NCBI GenBank assembly: GCA_003168255.1
Contig: PMSU01000105.1
Coordinates: 1-49,111, forward strand
DNA: 49,111 nt
Direction: 5' to 3'
Source of the DNA: Actinomycetota bacterium
GTDB taxonomy: Bacteria; Actinomycetota; Actinomycetes; Streptosporangiales; Streptosporangiaceae
Shown here: one piece after another, positions 1-8,895 of the stretch
Numbering within the stretch: position 1 is the first letter of the stretch
Layout: every line of letters begins with the position of its first letter
Program-made: the position numbers and the translations under genes
The notes under the pieces: model-generated
Seen by the model: the letters and a program-made list of their open reading frames with translations, nothing else
What the model was told of the DNA's origin: nothing
The model's database searches: none

Positions 1-64
1 ACAACACCACCAGCCCCGCCACCGCACCCCACGCTGCCACGCGGGCGCCGTTCACCATTTTCAC
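1..64 (-). CDS. Start of a secreted or membrane protein, cut by the window edge
   Basis: Only the first ~21 codons are inside the window. A GTG at 64-62 (or an ATG at 58-56) follows a good ribosome binding site, GGGAGG, about 10 nt upstream on the minus strand. The peptide begins with a short basic stretch (MKMVNGAR) followed by an Ala/Val/Leu/Gly-rich hydrophobic run, which looks like a signal peptide or membrane anchor. The function cannot be told. It lies downstream of, and on the same strand as, the secreted protein at 198-1289, with a hairpin between them. Confidence 0.5.
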   Translation of the reverse strand, partial: MKMVNGARVAAWGAVAGLVVL

Positions 65-135
65 GGTCTTTTTCCTCCCTTTACGGGTCAGCAGGCGGCC
101 AGGATATTTTCGTGCTCGTCGAGAGCCCGTCCTAG

Positions 136-161
136 CCCGCCCGTCCTGGCGGACGGGCGGG
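136..161 (-). terminator. Hairpin after the secreted protein gene
   Basis: CCCGCCCGTCC at 136-146 and GGACGGGCGGG at 151-161 form a perfect 11-bp stem with a 4-nt loop, about 35 nt past the stop of the minus-strand gene at 198-1289. There is no U-tract, so it would be a hairpin-only terminator of the kind common in GC-rich actinobacteria. Confidence 0.5.
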
Positions 162-197
162 CAGGCGATGGTGAGGCTGCCCCGGGCGGGACCTGGG

Positions 198-1289
198 TCA
201 GGGTTTCCAGAGGATGTCAGCAGAGGTAGCCGATTGCGTGATCGAGATGCTGCACTGTGGGTCCGGTTTGGAGGTGCCGAAGTCCGGGCTGATGGTGCCG
301 GCGTTGCTCGTGACGGTCAGGTTTCGGAAGGCCGCATGGCCGTTGGTCGGCGTCTCGACGCAGCCGGCCGCGCGCGGGACCTCCATGACGGAGCCGAGGA
401 GCAGGTCGAACGTGGCGTCGCTGCCGACGGTGTAGGAGGTCGACCCGCCGGTATTCTTATCGGTCGACTTGAGCACCCAGGTGCACGCGCCGCCGCTGCT
501 GCACTTGCTGGCGGTCAGGTCGGCGACAATCGTGTCTGCGGGATTGACGTGGATGCTTTTGCCGATCACGGAGTTGTTTCCAGGCCACAGGTACCAGGGG
601 GTGACGTACCAGATGTTCGGGTTGGTGACGATAGTCCCGTTCGCGCCCCAGGTAAGCACGTCCTGAAGGAGGGTGTCGCCGTCCGCGTCCTCGATGCCGC
701 CCCACAAGAAGATCAGCGCCCCGTCCTTGGCCGGGTTGGACGGCACCGCGTACTCCTGGTCAAAAGACGTGATCCAGTCCGGCGCCGAGCCATTGCAGGA
801 GGCCGCCCAGTAGTCCCCGCCGGACCCGAAGCCGCACGGAGTGCCCTCGGCGGGCTTGCTCGTGCGGTGCCCGAGCGTGCCAGGTTCAGCCGAACCGGGA
901 TACAGCAGCGTCGGGTGCGTGCAGGGCGTTATCCGCTGGATGGCGCCGGAAGGGGCGACGATCTCGGTGTTCCCCACGACGGCGTGGTCGGGGGCGTGAT
1001 ACACGCACGTCTTGTAGGAAAGGCCGTGGGGCGTCCGCACCCAGTCCCCGGTCTTCACCGCCTGCCGGTAAGCCACCGGATCGCTGACGACCCATCGCCC
1101 GCCGACGGTCGCGGGCCGCTCCTCATCCAGGCTCCGCAGCGACTTCGTCATCGTCGCCGGAGTGGTGGAACGCGCGGGCGGGTTCGCCTGCGCCTGCGCC
1201 TGCGCCTGGACAGTTAAACCGAGCACTGTCACGACAACGGCAGCCGGAGCCGCCAGCCACATCTGCCGGTGCCATCTGACCTTGATCAT
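198..1289 (-). CDS. Secreted protein of unknown function, possibly concanavalin-like/eqolisin-related
   Basis: A 363-residue protein with a clear Sec signal: basic start (MIKVRWHR), hydrophobic core at about residues 10-27, then a short QA repeat encoded by a GCGCAG hexanucleotide repeat, which probably contains the cleavage site. The mature part is rich in Trp, Gly and Cys, has the phrases FLWGGIEDADGD and DVLTWG, and ends in a beta-rich region. Such WGG/VLxWG patterns recall lectin-like jelly-roll secreted proteins, including G1 (eqolisin) peptidases. That link is only a resemblance and I cannot place the catalytic Gln/Glu. It is followed on the same strand by a hairpin and lies near a second secreted beta-sandwich protein (1336-2127), so the two may work on the same extracellular substrate. 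Confidence 0.75.
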   Translation of the reverse strand: MIKVRWHRQMWLAAPAAVVVTVLGLTVQAQAQAQANPPARSTTPATMTKSLRSLDEERPATVGGRWVVSDPVAYRQAVKTGDWVRTPHGLSYKTCVYHAPDHAVVGNTEIVAPSGAIQRITPCTHPTLLYPGSAEPGTLGHRTSKPAEGTPCGFGSGGDYWAASCNGSAPDWITSFDQEYAVPSNPAKDGALIFLWGGIEDADGDTLLQDVLTWGANGTIVTNPNIWYVTPWYLWPGNNSVIGKSIHVNPADTIVADLTASKCSSGGACTWVLKSTDKNTGGSTSYTVGSDATFDLLLGSVMEVPRAAGCVETPTNGHAAFRNLTVTSNAGTISPDFGTSKPDPQCSISITQSATSADILWKP

Positions 1290-1335
1290 GATTCTCCAGT
1301 CTCCGCCGAGAAAGTGATGCGCTAACGGCTATGGC

Positions 1336-2127
1336 TTAGTCAAAAATCCTGAGCCATTGAACTTCGATATAGCCAGTCTTACCTTCGGCGCCCGGTGCGC
1401 AGACATCGCCGTTCGGCTGATCGCATGACCCTTCGCTGTAAGTAATCCAGTTAGGATCGTCGGGGCCATTAACCACGAAGCTCCCGCTCACGGTCGCGTA
1501 CAGATTCCCGTCGTACCACACGGAAATTGTTCCGCATTTCGTGCCGCATCCACCGAACGAAATGTCGATGGTGTGCCATCCCGGGGAGATGTTCGCGCTC
1601 TGAGGCGTGATCGTGTTATTGTATGTTGATACGGACTGCGGGTTTGACGAACTGCCGTAGTGATAGCTGACGTAATTGTTGTCGAAGTTGGCTTCCACGG
1701 CGTCAATTTCTCCGCCGCTAGGCCAGTTGTTCCCATACATCCAGAACGCGGGCCAATCTTCCCAGTTGGAGAAGTAGATACGCGACTCGTAGACATACCC
1801 GTCGGTTGTCGGGTAGGTGTGCGGAGATTCGATGTCCGTGCAGTCGCCGTAATTCCCGGTGGTAGACAGGGTAACGTCGCTGGCGTTGCCCTTGATTTCA
1901 CTGGTATTTGCAACACAATTGCCAGGGTCGTTGCTTCCAGGTCCCCACGCGTAGAGCTGGGTCGCATCCTTCGCCGTGACAAAAGGATGGTTTCTCAGCG
2001 GCACGGGAAGAGGCACTGGGTTCGAGGCGGGATGAGCCGCTGGGCTCGCGGCGTGTGCCGTGCCGGGGATAGCGGCAAGTGATGCTAGTAGTCCCGCCAC
2101 GGCGGCCAGCGTGAGGATCCGTCTCAT
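1336..2127 (-). CDS. Secreted GH16-like beta-glucanase-type glycoside hydrolase
   Basis: A 263-residue protein with a signal peptide ending near AHA-A at residues 25-27. Residues 140-145 read EIDAVE, matching the GH16 active-site pattern E-x-D-x-x-E (nucleophile E140, D142, acid/base E145). They are preceded by WPAFWMYG, typical of the concanavalin-fold substrate cleft. GH16 enzymes cleave beta-1,3 or beta-1,4 glucans and galactans outside the cell. The substrate cannot be told. The protein is slightly short for the family but complete, and no carbohydrate-binding module is attached. It is divergent from the SARP regulator at 2309, sharing a roughly 180-nt intergenic region, so it may be one of that regulator's targets (inference). 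Confidence 0.8.
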   Translation of the reverse strand: MRRILTLAAVAGLLASLAAIPGTAHAASPAAHPASNPVPLPVPLRNHPFVTAKDATQLYAWGPGSNDPGNCVANTSEIKGNASDVTLSTTGNYGDCTDIESPHTYPTTDGYVYESRIYFSNWEDWPAFWMYGNNWPSGGEIDAVEANFDNNYVSYHYGSSSNPQSVSTYNNTITPQSANISPGWHTIDISFGGCGTKCGTISVWYDGNLYATVSGSFVVNGPDDPNWITYSEGSCDQPNGDVCAPGAEGKTGYIEVQWLRIFD

Positions 2128-2308
2128 GGCTGCTCCCTTTCGCCCTGCTCGTGCGCCGGCGGCTGGTATGCCCAGGCCAGGTTGCTAAGGGCCATGGTGG
2201 ACACGGTGCGTGCCACTCTGGTTGCATCTGAGTGCAACGAGGGTAGGTTCGGCGTGCGATGGCCTGATCCGGCACTTGTGGCGGCATCCGGAGGATGCGA
2301 GGCGTGGG

Positions 2309-5300
2309 GTGAGCGGTGTGCGGTTTGCGTTGCTCGGGACCCTGACCGTGGCCGACGATGCCGGGGATCCGATAGCGGTATCCGGGGCGCGCCAGCGGGC
2401 TCTGCTCGCCGGCCTGCTGCTGTCGGCCAATGCGCCAGTCTCCTCCGAGACCCTGGCCGAGGCTGTGTGGGATGGGTCGCCCCCGCCCGGCGCGGCGACC
2501 ACGCTGCGCAGTCACATCAGGCGGCTGCGCCAGGCCCTGGGACCCCGGGCAGGCGCGCGGATCACCGCATGCGATCCCGGATACCTGATCTCTGTCGGGG
2601 AAGCCGAACTCGACGTGCTGCGTTTCGAGGCGGCCAGCCGGGCCGCGGGCGCGGCCCGGCATGCCGCCCGATGGCAGGAGGCGTCGGCCGGCGCGGCGCA
2701 CGCGCTTGAGCTGTGGCGCGGCACGCCGCTGCTGGACGTGGCCTCGCAGGTGCTGCGCGATCAGTTCGTGCCCAGGCTCGAGCAGATGCACGTGCAGGCG
2801 ATCGAGGACCACGCCGAGGCTGGCCTGCGGCTGGGCCACCATGACCGGCTGATCCCGGAGTTGCGTGAGCTGACAGCGGAGCATCCGATGCGCGAGCGGT
2901 TCCACGCTCAGCTGATCGAGGCGCTGGCCCGCGCCGGTCGCCAGGCGGAGGCGCTGGACGCCTACCGGCAAGCCCGGCGGGCGCTGGTGGACGAGCTCGG
3001 CATCGAGCCCGGCCCGCACCTGCAGCTCCTGCACCAGCAGATCCTGGACGGTGACCCGGCGCTGGCCGCACCGCCGGCTGGGCACGACGACACGCCTAAG
3101 GCACCCGCGGCATCAACGGGCCCAGCGAGCCTTCCGGCGAGGGTGCCGCACCAGCTGCCTGGCGCGGTGCCGCGCTTCACCGGCCGGCTGGCGGAGCTCG
3201 CCAGGCTGTCCCAGATCGCGGACGAGGCCGACGGCCAGGCCCGGGAGACAGTGGTGATCTCCGCGATCAGCGGGACCGCGGGGGTGGGCAAGACCGCCCT
3301 GGCCTTGCACTGGGCGCATCAGATGGCAGCTCGATTCCCGGACGGGCAGCTGTATGTGAACCTGCGTGGTTATGATCCGGCCCTGCCGATGCCCGCGGCT
3401 GACGCGCTGGCCGGGTTCTTGCCCGCGCTGGGCGTGCCCAGCCAGGACGTCCCGGCCGAAGCGGACGACCGCGCCGCCCTGTACCGCAGCCTGCTGGCAG
3501 GGCGGCGGATGCTCGTGGTACTGGACAACGCCCGATCGGTGGAGCAGGTCCGGCCGCTGCTGCCCGGCACGCCGGGCTGCGTCGCGGTGGTGACCAGCCG
3601 CGACGCACTGGCCGGCCTGGTCGCCCGGGACGGGGCCCGGCGGGTGGATCTGGACGTGCTGTCACCGGCCGAGGCAGTTGGCCTACTGCGCGCGCTGATC
3701 GGCAGCCGGGTTGATGCTGACCCTGACGCCGCCGCGGAACTGGCCAGCCTGTGCTGCCGGCTGCCACTAGCGCTGCGGGTGGCGGCTGAGCTTGCGGCTC
3801 GCCGCCCGGACGCCCGCCTGGCGGAGCTGGCTGGTGAGCTGGCTGATGAGCAGCGCCGGCTAGACCTCCTGGACGCCGCCGGGGATCCGCACACCGCGAT
3901 GCGGGCAGTGTTCTCCTGGTCCTGCCGGCACCTGGACAGCGGCGATGCCCGGGCGTTCCGGCTCCTGGGCCTGCACCCTGGACCAGACTTCGATCCTTAC
4001 GCGGCAGCCGCCCTGACGGGTGTCACTTTCGAGCAGGCCGTCCGCCTGCTTGACGTGCTGGCCCGGGCCCACCTGATCCAGCGCACGGGGCCGGGCCGGT
4101 ATGGCATGCATGACCTGCTCCGCATCTACGCCCGCGAGCTCGCCACTGTCCAGGACAGTGCGCAGGAGCGGCGGGAGGTGCTGACCAACCTGTTCGACCA
4201 TTATCTGCACACCGCCACCACGGCAATGGACGTGATATTTCCCGGCGAGTCTGACCGCAGGCCCCGCGTTTCCCCGCCTGCCACTCCGCGCCCGGCGGTC
4301 ACCGACATTGCCGCGGCACGGGCCTGGCTGGATACCGAACGGGCCACCTTGGCCGCCATCGCCGCGCACACCGCGACCGGGGGCTGGCCCGCCCACGCCA
4401 CGCGCCTGGCCGTCACCTTGTTCCGCTACCTCGAGACTGGTGGCTACTATCCCGAGATAATCGCCACCCAAGAGCACGCTCGCCATGCTGCCCGGGAAGT
4501 CGGCGACCGCGCCGCCGAAGCTGACGCGCTGCGCGGCCTCGTCGTTAGCGACTTGCGGCAGGGCCGCTATCAGCAAGCCGCGGACCGCCTCCAGCAATCC
4601 CTGGCGGTCTACCGCGAGATCGGCGACCGGACCGGGGAAGCCTGCGCGCTGGGCAATCTCGGCATCGCGGGCTTTCTGCAGGGCCGCTATCAGCAAGCGA
4701 CCAGCCACCTCGATCAATCCCTGGCGGCGTACCGCGAGATCGGCGACTGGACCGGGGAAGCCCGCCAGCTCAACAACCTCAGCCTCATCGAACTGCGCCT
4801 GGGCCACTACCAGCAGGCCAGTGAGCACCTCGATCAGGCCGTCGCCATCAGCCGCAAGACCGGCGACCGGGCCGATGAGGCCTACGCCTTGAGCAACCTC
4901 GGCGTCGTCAGCCTGCAGCTGGGCCACTACCAGCAGGCCAGCGAGCAGCTCCGTCAGGCGCTGGCCGCATGCGGCGAGACCGGTAACCGGGACTGTGAGG
5001 CCTACGCCCTGGGCAACCTCGGCATCGTCACGTCGCGGCTCGGCGACTACCAGCAGGCCCGCGAACACCTCGATCAGGCCGTGACCATATGCCGCGAGAC
5101 CGGCGACCGGTCCAGTGAGGCCGAGGCACTCAACGGCCTGGCTGAAGTCCACCTCGCCGCCGGGCGACCCGGCGACGCCCAGGTCCAGCAGGCCATGGCG
5201 CTCGGCCTAGCCAGCCAGATCGACGACAAGTACCAGCAGGCCCGCGCCCATAACGGCCTCGCCCGCAGCTACCGCGCCACGGGCGACCTCGTCCAGGCGC

Positions 5301-5410
5301 GCTGCCACTGGCAGCAGGCCCTCGCCCTCTACACGGGCCTGGGCGCCCCGGAGGCTCATCACATTCGCGCCCAGCTCGAAGCGACAGAGGCCAGCCAACG
5401 CGAGCCATAG
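2309..5410 (+). CDS. SARP/AfsR-type transcriptional regulator (winged helix, BTAD, NB-ARC, TPR)
   Basis: About 1033 residues. The N-terminus (VRFALLGTLTVADD) starts an OmpR-like DNA-binding domain, followed by the bacterial transcriptional activation domain (to about residue 250), then an NB-ARC/STAND ATPase with P-loop GTAGVGKT at about residue 321 and Walker B-like RMLVVLDN near 401. The last 300 residues are tetratricopeptide repeats. SARP regulators switch on secondary-metabolite or developmental genes, and the STAND part acts as a nucleotide-controlled switch. I take GTG 2309 as start, 14 nt after GGAGG. GTG 2318 also fits the family's usual first residues, and an ATG at 2210 would add a non-conserved leader. 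It is divergent from the GH16 gene. No biosynthetic cluster is visible nearby, so the target is open. Confidence 0.9.
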   Translation: MSGVRFALLGTLTVADDAGDPIAVSGARQRALLAGLLLSANAPVSSETLAEAVWDGSPPPGAATTLRSHIRRLRQALGPRAGARITACDPGYLISVGEAELDVLRFEAASRAAGAARHAARWQEASAGAAHALELWRGTPLLDVASQVLRDQFVPRLEQMHVQAIEDHAEAGLRLGHHDRLIPELRELTAEHPMRERFHAQLIEALARAGRQAEALDAYRQARRALVDELGIEPGPHLQLLHQQILDGDPALAAPPAGHDDTPKAPAASTGPASLPARVPHQLPGAVPRFTGRLAELARLSQIADEADGQARETVVISAISGTAGVGKTALALHWAHQMAARFPDGQLYVNLRGYDPALPMPAADALAGFLPALGVPSQDVPAEADDRAALYRSLLAGRRMLVVLDNARSVEQVRPLLPGTPGCVAVVTSRDALAGLVARDGARRVDLDVLSPAEAVGLLRALIGSRVDADPDAAAELASLCCRLPLALRVAAELAARRPDARLAELAGELADEQRRLDLLDAAGDPHTAMRAVFSWSCRHLDSGDARAFRLLGLHPGPDFDPYAAAALTGVTFEQAVRLLDVLARAHLIQRTGPGRYGMHDLLRIYARELATVQDSAQERREVLTNLFDHYLHTATTAMDVIFPGESDRRPRVSPPATPRPAVTDIAAARAWLDTERATLAAIAAHTATGGWPAHATRLAVTLFRYLETGGYYPEIIATQEHARHAAREVGDRAAEADALRGLVVSDLRQGRYQQAADRLQQSLAVYREIGDRTGEACALGNLGIAGFLQGRYQQATSHLDQSLAAYREIGDWTGEARQLNNLSLIELRLGHYQQASEHLDQAVAISRKTGDRADEAYALSNLGVVSLQLGHYQQASEQLRQALAACGETGNRDCEAYALGNLGIVTSRLGDYQQAREHLDQAVTICRETGDRSSEAEALNGLAEVHLAAGRPGDAQVQQAMALGLASQIDDKYQQARAHNGLARSYRATGDLVQARCHWQQALALYTGLGAPEAHHIRAQLEATEASQREP
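4561..5160 (+). repeat. Five 120-bp tandem repeats encoding TPR units
   Basis: Near-identical blocks begin at 4561, 4681, 4801, 4921 and 5041, each opening with a sequence like GGGCCGCTATCAGCAAGC or GGGCCACTACCAGCAGGC. Each is exactly 40 codons (pattern YQQAxxxLxQxLA...GDRxxEAxALxNLG). This is one TPR per repeat. The DNA-level similarity shows recent duplication or ongoing gene conversion inside the regulator. Confidence 0.9.
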
Positions 5411-5458
5411 GGGCTTCGGACGATATCCACTGGCGAGCTTGGGCTCTCGCGGACAATC

Positions 5459-6028
5459 ATGGAACGCGTGACTGAGCAACCCGCGCGATGGACCGAGGCG
5501 ACCATCTACCCCGACATGTGGGTAGACCCGGACGACGACCCCCGCAACACCAGCGAAGTGAGCCCGGACGGCGAACTAGCCACACTTCAGGACTATCTGA
5601 CGAGCTACCGGATGACGCTGCGGATGAAGTGCGAGGGCCTGAATGCCGAGCAATTGGGCCGCCGGTCGGTGCCACCATCGACGATGTCGCTGCTCGGCCT
5701 GCTCCGCCATCTCGCTGAGGGGGAACGGGCCTGGCGCAACTGGATCAGCGACGGTGACCCGCTACCTCAGCTGTACGGCGAGGGCGACGCGGCCTTCAAC
5801 TGCGCCGTCGGCGAGCAGGCCGCAGTCGAAGACGCTTATGTCGCCCTGGCGCGCGAGCAGGCCGCGACCGATGCCGCCCTGGCCGAGCACCCGGATCTGA
5901 GCGAGCGTCTGGGAAAAGACAGGATCGCGGTGCGGGAGCTCATGGTGCACAGGATCGAAGAGTATGCCCGGCACTGCGGGCACGCCGACCTGCTGCGCGA
6001 GCGCATCGACGGGCGGGTAGGACAATAA
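5459..6028 (+). CDS. DinB-like/DUF664 family protein
   Basis: 189 residues. The phrases LQDYLTSYRMTLRMKCEGL, PPSTMSLLGLLRHLAEGERAW and RIEEYARHCGHADLLRE are those of the DUF664 branch of the DinB four-helix-bundle fold. These proteins carry a three-residue metal site: a His in the LRHLAEGER helix (here within residues 78-88) and His in the C-terminal EYARHCGHAD stretch, all present. Related actinobacterial members are thiol (mycothiol)-dependent transferases or hydrolases, and the specific substrate is unknown. The start ATG lies 48 nt after the SARP stop on the same strand, so the two may be co-transcribed. Confidence 0.85.
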   Translation: MERVTEQPARWTEATIYPDMWVDPDDDPRNTSEVSPDGELATLQDYLTSYRMTLRMKCEGLNAEQLGRRSVPPSTMSLLGLLRHLAEGERAWRNWISDGDPLPQLYGEGDAAFNCAVGEQAAVEDAYVALAREQAATDAALAEHPDLSERLGKDRIAVRELMVHRIEEYARHCGHADLLRERIDGRVGQ

Positions 6029-6186
6029 ACCGGCTCCGGATGGTGGCCGTGCTTGGCCGCCGCTATCGGGGCAGCGGCGGGTAACGCCATAGGACCAGTT
6101 GCGGCCTAGTTCGATTTCGCGGTCGCCAGTGACCGGAAGGGCGTCACGACCTGATCGAGCCCAGCCGGCGTCGGAGCGGGCCGTCG

Positions 6187-7155
6187 TCATTGTTTCTCCA
6201 GCAGGCCGAGGTCGCGCAGGCTCTCGGCGGTTTCAACGATCGTGGTCTCGGCCGGGCGTGGACGCCATCCGAGTTCCTGCTTGGCGCGGTCGTTATGGAT
6301 GATCAGCCGGGGCGGCTGCGGTCCTGGTGCCTCTTGTGTTGGTACTCGTTCGGCCAGCGGGCCGAGCCGCTGACGCAGGATCTGCGCCATCTGAAGGAAG
6401 CTGATGGTCGGCCCGTCGGCCAACGCCAGGTACCGCTTGCCGGCCGCCTCGGGCTCGGCCATCGCACGGATGTGCAGATCGGCCACGTCACGCACGTCGG
6501 CGACGCCGAAACGCTGGCGTCGCACGACGGGCATCGTCCCGTCGAGCATTGCCTTGGTCAGCTGCAACGACGAACCCGCTTGCGTGGTCAATGCCGGGCC
6601 GAGGATGAACGTGGGGTTGACCACGACCAGCTCGGTGTCGCCACCCTCATGTTCGATGAAGTCCCAGGCGGTCCGCTCGGCGATCGTCTTGGACCGCGGA
6701 TACGGTGGAAGGCCGGGCGTGCCGGGGTCAGTCCAGTCGGCCTCGGTGTACTCGGCACCCGGCTTTGGTGAGTAACCGACCGCCGCGAACGATGAGGTCA
6801 GCACGACACGCCGGGCACCAGCGTCGCACGCGGCCCGCAGGACACGCAGCGTGCCGTCACGGGCCGGAACGATCACCTCATCGGGATCGTCGGAGTGGAT
6901 CATCGGCGAGGCGACGTGGTGGACCTCCGCGCATCCCGCCGCCGCGGCAGCCCAGCCCTCGTCGGCGGTCAGCTCAGCGACGACGACCTCCAGCCCGCTG
7001 TCATCTGCCGCGCCGCGCCGCACCGCCGCACGCACATCACGCTCGCGCTCCGGGGAGCGAACCGTCGCGCGCACCTGACGCCCGTCCCGCAGCAGCGCAG
7101 CGATCAGCTGCGTGCCCAGATAGCCGGACCCTCCGGTCACCAGTACCGGGCTCAT
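6187..7155 (-). CDS. Extended SDR family NAD(P)-dependent oxidoreductase, dihydroflavonol reductase-like
   Basis: 322 residues. The N-terminal TGGSGYLG (residues 7-14) is the Rossmann GxxGxxG dinucleotide site. LTSSFAAVGY supplies the catalytic Ser and YPRSK (Y152, K156) the catalytic Tyr and Lys. The architecture matches the extended (atypical) SDRs similar to dihydroflavonol-4-reductase and aldehyde reductases, which reduce carbonyls with NADPH. The substrate is unknown. Its ATG overlaps the stop of the MerR gene upstream by 4 nt, so the two form one operon, and the MerR protein probably controls this enzyme. Confidence 0.9.
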   Translation of the reverse strand: MSPVLVTGGSGYLGTQLIAALLRDGRQVRATVRSPERERDVRAAVRRGAADDSGLEVVVAELTADEGWAAAAAGCAEVHHVASPMIHSDDPDEVIVPARDGTLRVLRAACDAGARRVVLTSSFAAVGYSPKPGAEYTEADWTDPGTPGLPPYPRSKTIAERTAWDFIEHEGGDTELVVVNPTFILGPALTTQAGSSLQLTKAMLDGTMPVVRRQRFGVADVRDVADLHIRAMAEPEAAGKRYLALADGPTISFLQMAQILRQRLGPLAERVPTQEAPGPQPPRLIIHNDRAKQELGWRPRPAETTIVETAESLRDLGLLEKQ

Positions 7156-7595
7156 CGCAGCACCACCTCTTCCAGGCGGGGATACATGTCCTGCACCCGC
7201 AGGTTTGCTTTGGCCTCCGCGCCGGGATCACCGTGGTCGCGCGCATCCCACAACGCTGCCTTCGCGTGGAGGTAGTCAAGGTGAACGTGCAGCGTCGCGA
7301 TCTGGGCTTCGATCCGCCCGGCGTGACGCAACAACAGATCGCGCTGCTCACCGGCCGCCTCATGCCCACGCGCGCGGTTGCCCTGGTATGTGCGCATGTC
7401 TTCGATGCCCACGCCCATGGCGCGCAGGCATGCCAGCGCCTGCAACGTATCGACGTCGTCCTCGCGGTAGCGGCGGTGCCCGCTGCTTTCGTCGCGCTCG
7501 ATCGGGCCTATCAGCCCGACCTGCTCGTAGTAGCGCAGTGTCGGCTCGCTGAGACCGCTGCGCCGGGAGACATCCTGGATGGTGAGAGCTGCCAT
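7152..7595 (-). CDS. MerR family transcriptional regulator
   Basis: 147 residues. TIQDVSRRSGLSEPTLRYYEQVGLI (residues 5-29) is the winged-helix DNA-binding motif, and SSGHRRYREDDV continues the MerR signature. A C-terminal dimerisation coiled coil follows. There is no Cys cluster, so it is an organic-ligand or stress type and not a metal sensor. It is translationally coupled to the SDR gene (4-nt overlap) and is likely autoregulated together with it. Confidence 0.92.
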   Translation of the reverse strand: MAALTIQDVSRRSGLSEPTLRYYEQVGLIGPIERDESSGHRRYREDDVDTLQALACLRAMGVGIEDMRTYQGNRARGHEAAGEQRDLLLRHAGRIEAQIATLHVHLDYLHAKAALWDARDHGDPGAEAKANLRVQDMYPRLEEVVLR

Positions 7596-7774
7596 ACGAG
7601 TAGCAAACCAAACCTCAAGCGCTTTAAGTCAAGCGGCGGCTGGAAACCTGGGCGAGATCCGCTGGCCACCTTTGGGTCGACCAGCGCGATGGACGAAGTC
7701 GGATACCAGAGCTACCTCGCCATCGCCGTCTGCCTCGATGCCATCCAGGAACAGCTGGCTGCTGCCGCAAGATC

Positions 7775-7807
7775 AAAAACGGCCGGTCCGTTGATCGGAA
7801 CCGGCCG
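7775..7807 (-). terminator. Intrinsic terminator of the six-gene catabolic operon
   Basis: On the minus strand CGGCCGGT and ACCGGCCG (arms 7800-7807 and 7780-7787) close a hairpin that is followed directly by TTTTTG. This is a textbook rho-independent terminator, about 45 nt past the stop of the MBL remnant at 7851. It marks the end of the operon read from 13766. Confidence 0.85.
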
Positions 7808-7850
7808 CTGACCTGGGTGGGCCTTACTTACCCGCATACGAACCAGATGC

Positions 7851-8329
7851 TCACCGTCGCCGGACGAACGGTCGAGCGCCCAGCCATGCGGTGAACTCCG
7901 ACACGTTGTCACCGGTCAGCGGTACGCCGTGCGCGAAGCCGATCGCGGTGATGTGCGAGGGGAAGCGGTTGAAGGACGCGTCGCGTGTTGCGGGGTCAGT
8001 CGCGAGTGCGTCCGGTCCGGGGGTGAGCTGGCCGCGGTGGAACACGGCGTCCCCGACCAGTATCGGCGCGCGGTCGATGACAGTCCCGACGAATCCTGAC
8101 CGCCCACCGGGAGGTACCTGTCCGCGCGCGAGCCACTCAGCGTCGGCTTCGTGGATCAGGTACGTCGGGGCGGGTATGAGCCACCATCTCCTGTGATGGC
8201 CGAGGGCGATGATCGCCAACCGACATCTACGAGAGTTAGTCCGTCGTCGGTCTCGACGAGGAACGCGTTGTCCCCGTCGCCGCGTGTCGGGATTCGCAGC
8301 ACTCCTGGAACGAGCGGTATGGCGCTCAC
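7851..8329 (-). pseudogene. MBL-fold metallohydrolase, remnant lacking its metal site
   Basis: A GTG at 8329 overlaps the leuD-like stop by 4 nt and opens a typical MBL N-terminus (IPLVPGVLRIPTRGDG, then NAFLVETDDGLTLVDVGW). After about 57 codons the frame meets a stop. The C-terminal half resumes in another frame (APTYLIHEADAEWLARG ... ILVGDAVFHRG ... FAHGVPLTGDN). The stretch that should carry the HxHxDH zinc motif, about 30-50 residues, is absent. The family normally has about 210-230 residues, and only about 155 codons remain here. So this is a deletion plus frame change in the last gene of the operon. The intact protein would have been a Zn-dependent hydrolase, possibly for a lactone or thioester intermediate of the pathway. 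Confidence 0.8.
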
Positions 8330-8895
8330 GCCTCGCTGCCCTGTCCTGCGGCGGTAACCGATGGTGCGCGGAGGGCGTCGGCGAGTTCAGGCGGAAGGTA
8401 GCCCTGCTCGGCCAGTCGGGGCAGGACGCCACCGGAGGCGAGTATCTCGAGCAGCAGTGGCGGCAGTACCGGGACCTGGCCGGAGGTGCCGTGCGTGTCG
8501 TTGCGCCAGGTTCCGGTGACGAGGTCGAATGTACCGAGGTCGCCGTCGGCGAAGGTCCCGGTCACGCCGGGCACGGTCATCGCGGGTAGCCCTGCGTTGA
8601 TCGCGTTGCGGAAGAACAGCGAGTTGAACTCCTCCGCGACGAGTGCCGCGATGCCGAGTTGGTTGAACAGCGCGGCGACCGGGCGCGAGGAGCCGACGCC
8701 GAAGTTCGTGCCGGCGATGACGATGTCTCCCTTCGCGACCTGCGAGGTCCATCCGGGGCGGACCTCGTGAAAGACCATCGTGGCCGCGGCGGGGATGTCC
8801 AGTTTCATCGCGTCGGGCGGATACATGGCGTCGGTGTTCAGGTTGTCGCCGAAGACCCAGACGCGTCCGGTGACGGTCAACTCAACGCCGCTCAT
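8326..8895 (-). CDS. Aconitase-family hydratase small subunit (LeuD-like)
   Basis: 189 residues. [18 protein letters not shown] and [20 protein letters not shown] are the swivel-domain signatures of LeuD/dimethylmaleate hydratase small subunits (the GSSR loop binds the substrate carboxylate). It pairs with the large subunit encoded directly upstream (4-nt overlap). In this operon it is probably not leucine biosynthesis: neighbours are PrpD and a lyase, with no leuA or leuB. Citramalate, alkylmalate or alkylcitrate substrates are more likely. Confidence 0.88.
   Translation of the reverse strand: MSGVELTVTGRVWVFGDNLNTDAMYPPDAMKLDIPAAATMVFHEVRPGWTSQVAKGDIVIAGTNFGVGSSRPVAALFNQLGIAALVAEEFNSLFFRNAINAGLPAMTVPGVTGTFADGDLGTFDLVTGTWRNDTHGTSGQVPVLPPLLLEILASGGVLPRLAEQGYLPPELADALRAPSVTAAGQGSEA

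Noticed and set aside
168..1217. Plus-strand open frame of 349 codons
   Set aside because: Antisense of the secreted protein. It lacks a domain and has Arg/Gly-rich shadow composition typical of high-GC DNA.
3860..5152. Long minus-strand open frame of 430 codons
   Set aside because: It is the antisense of the SARP TPR repeats: its pattern follows the 120-bp units, it has no start context, and the plus strand carries clear SARP domains.
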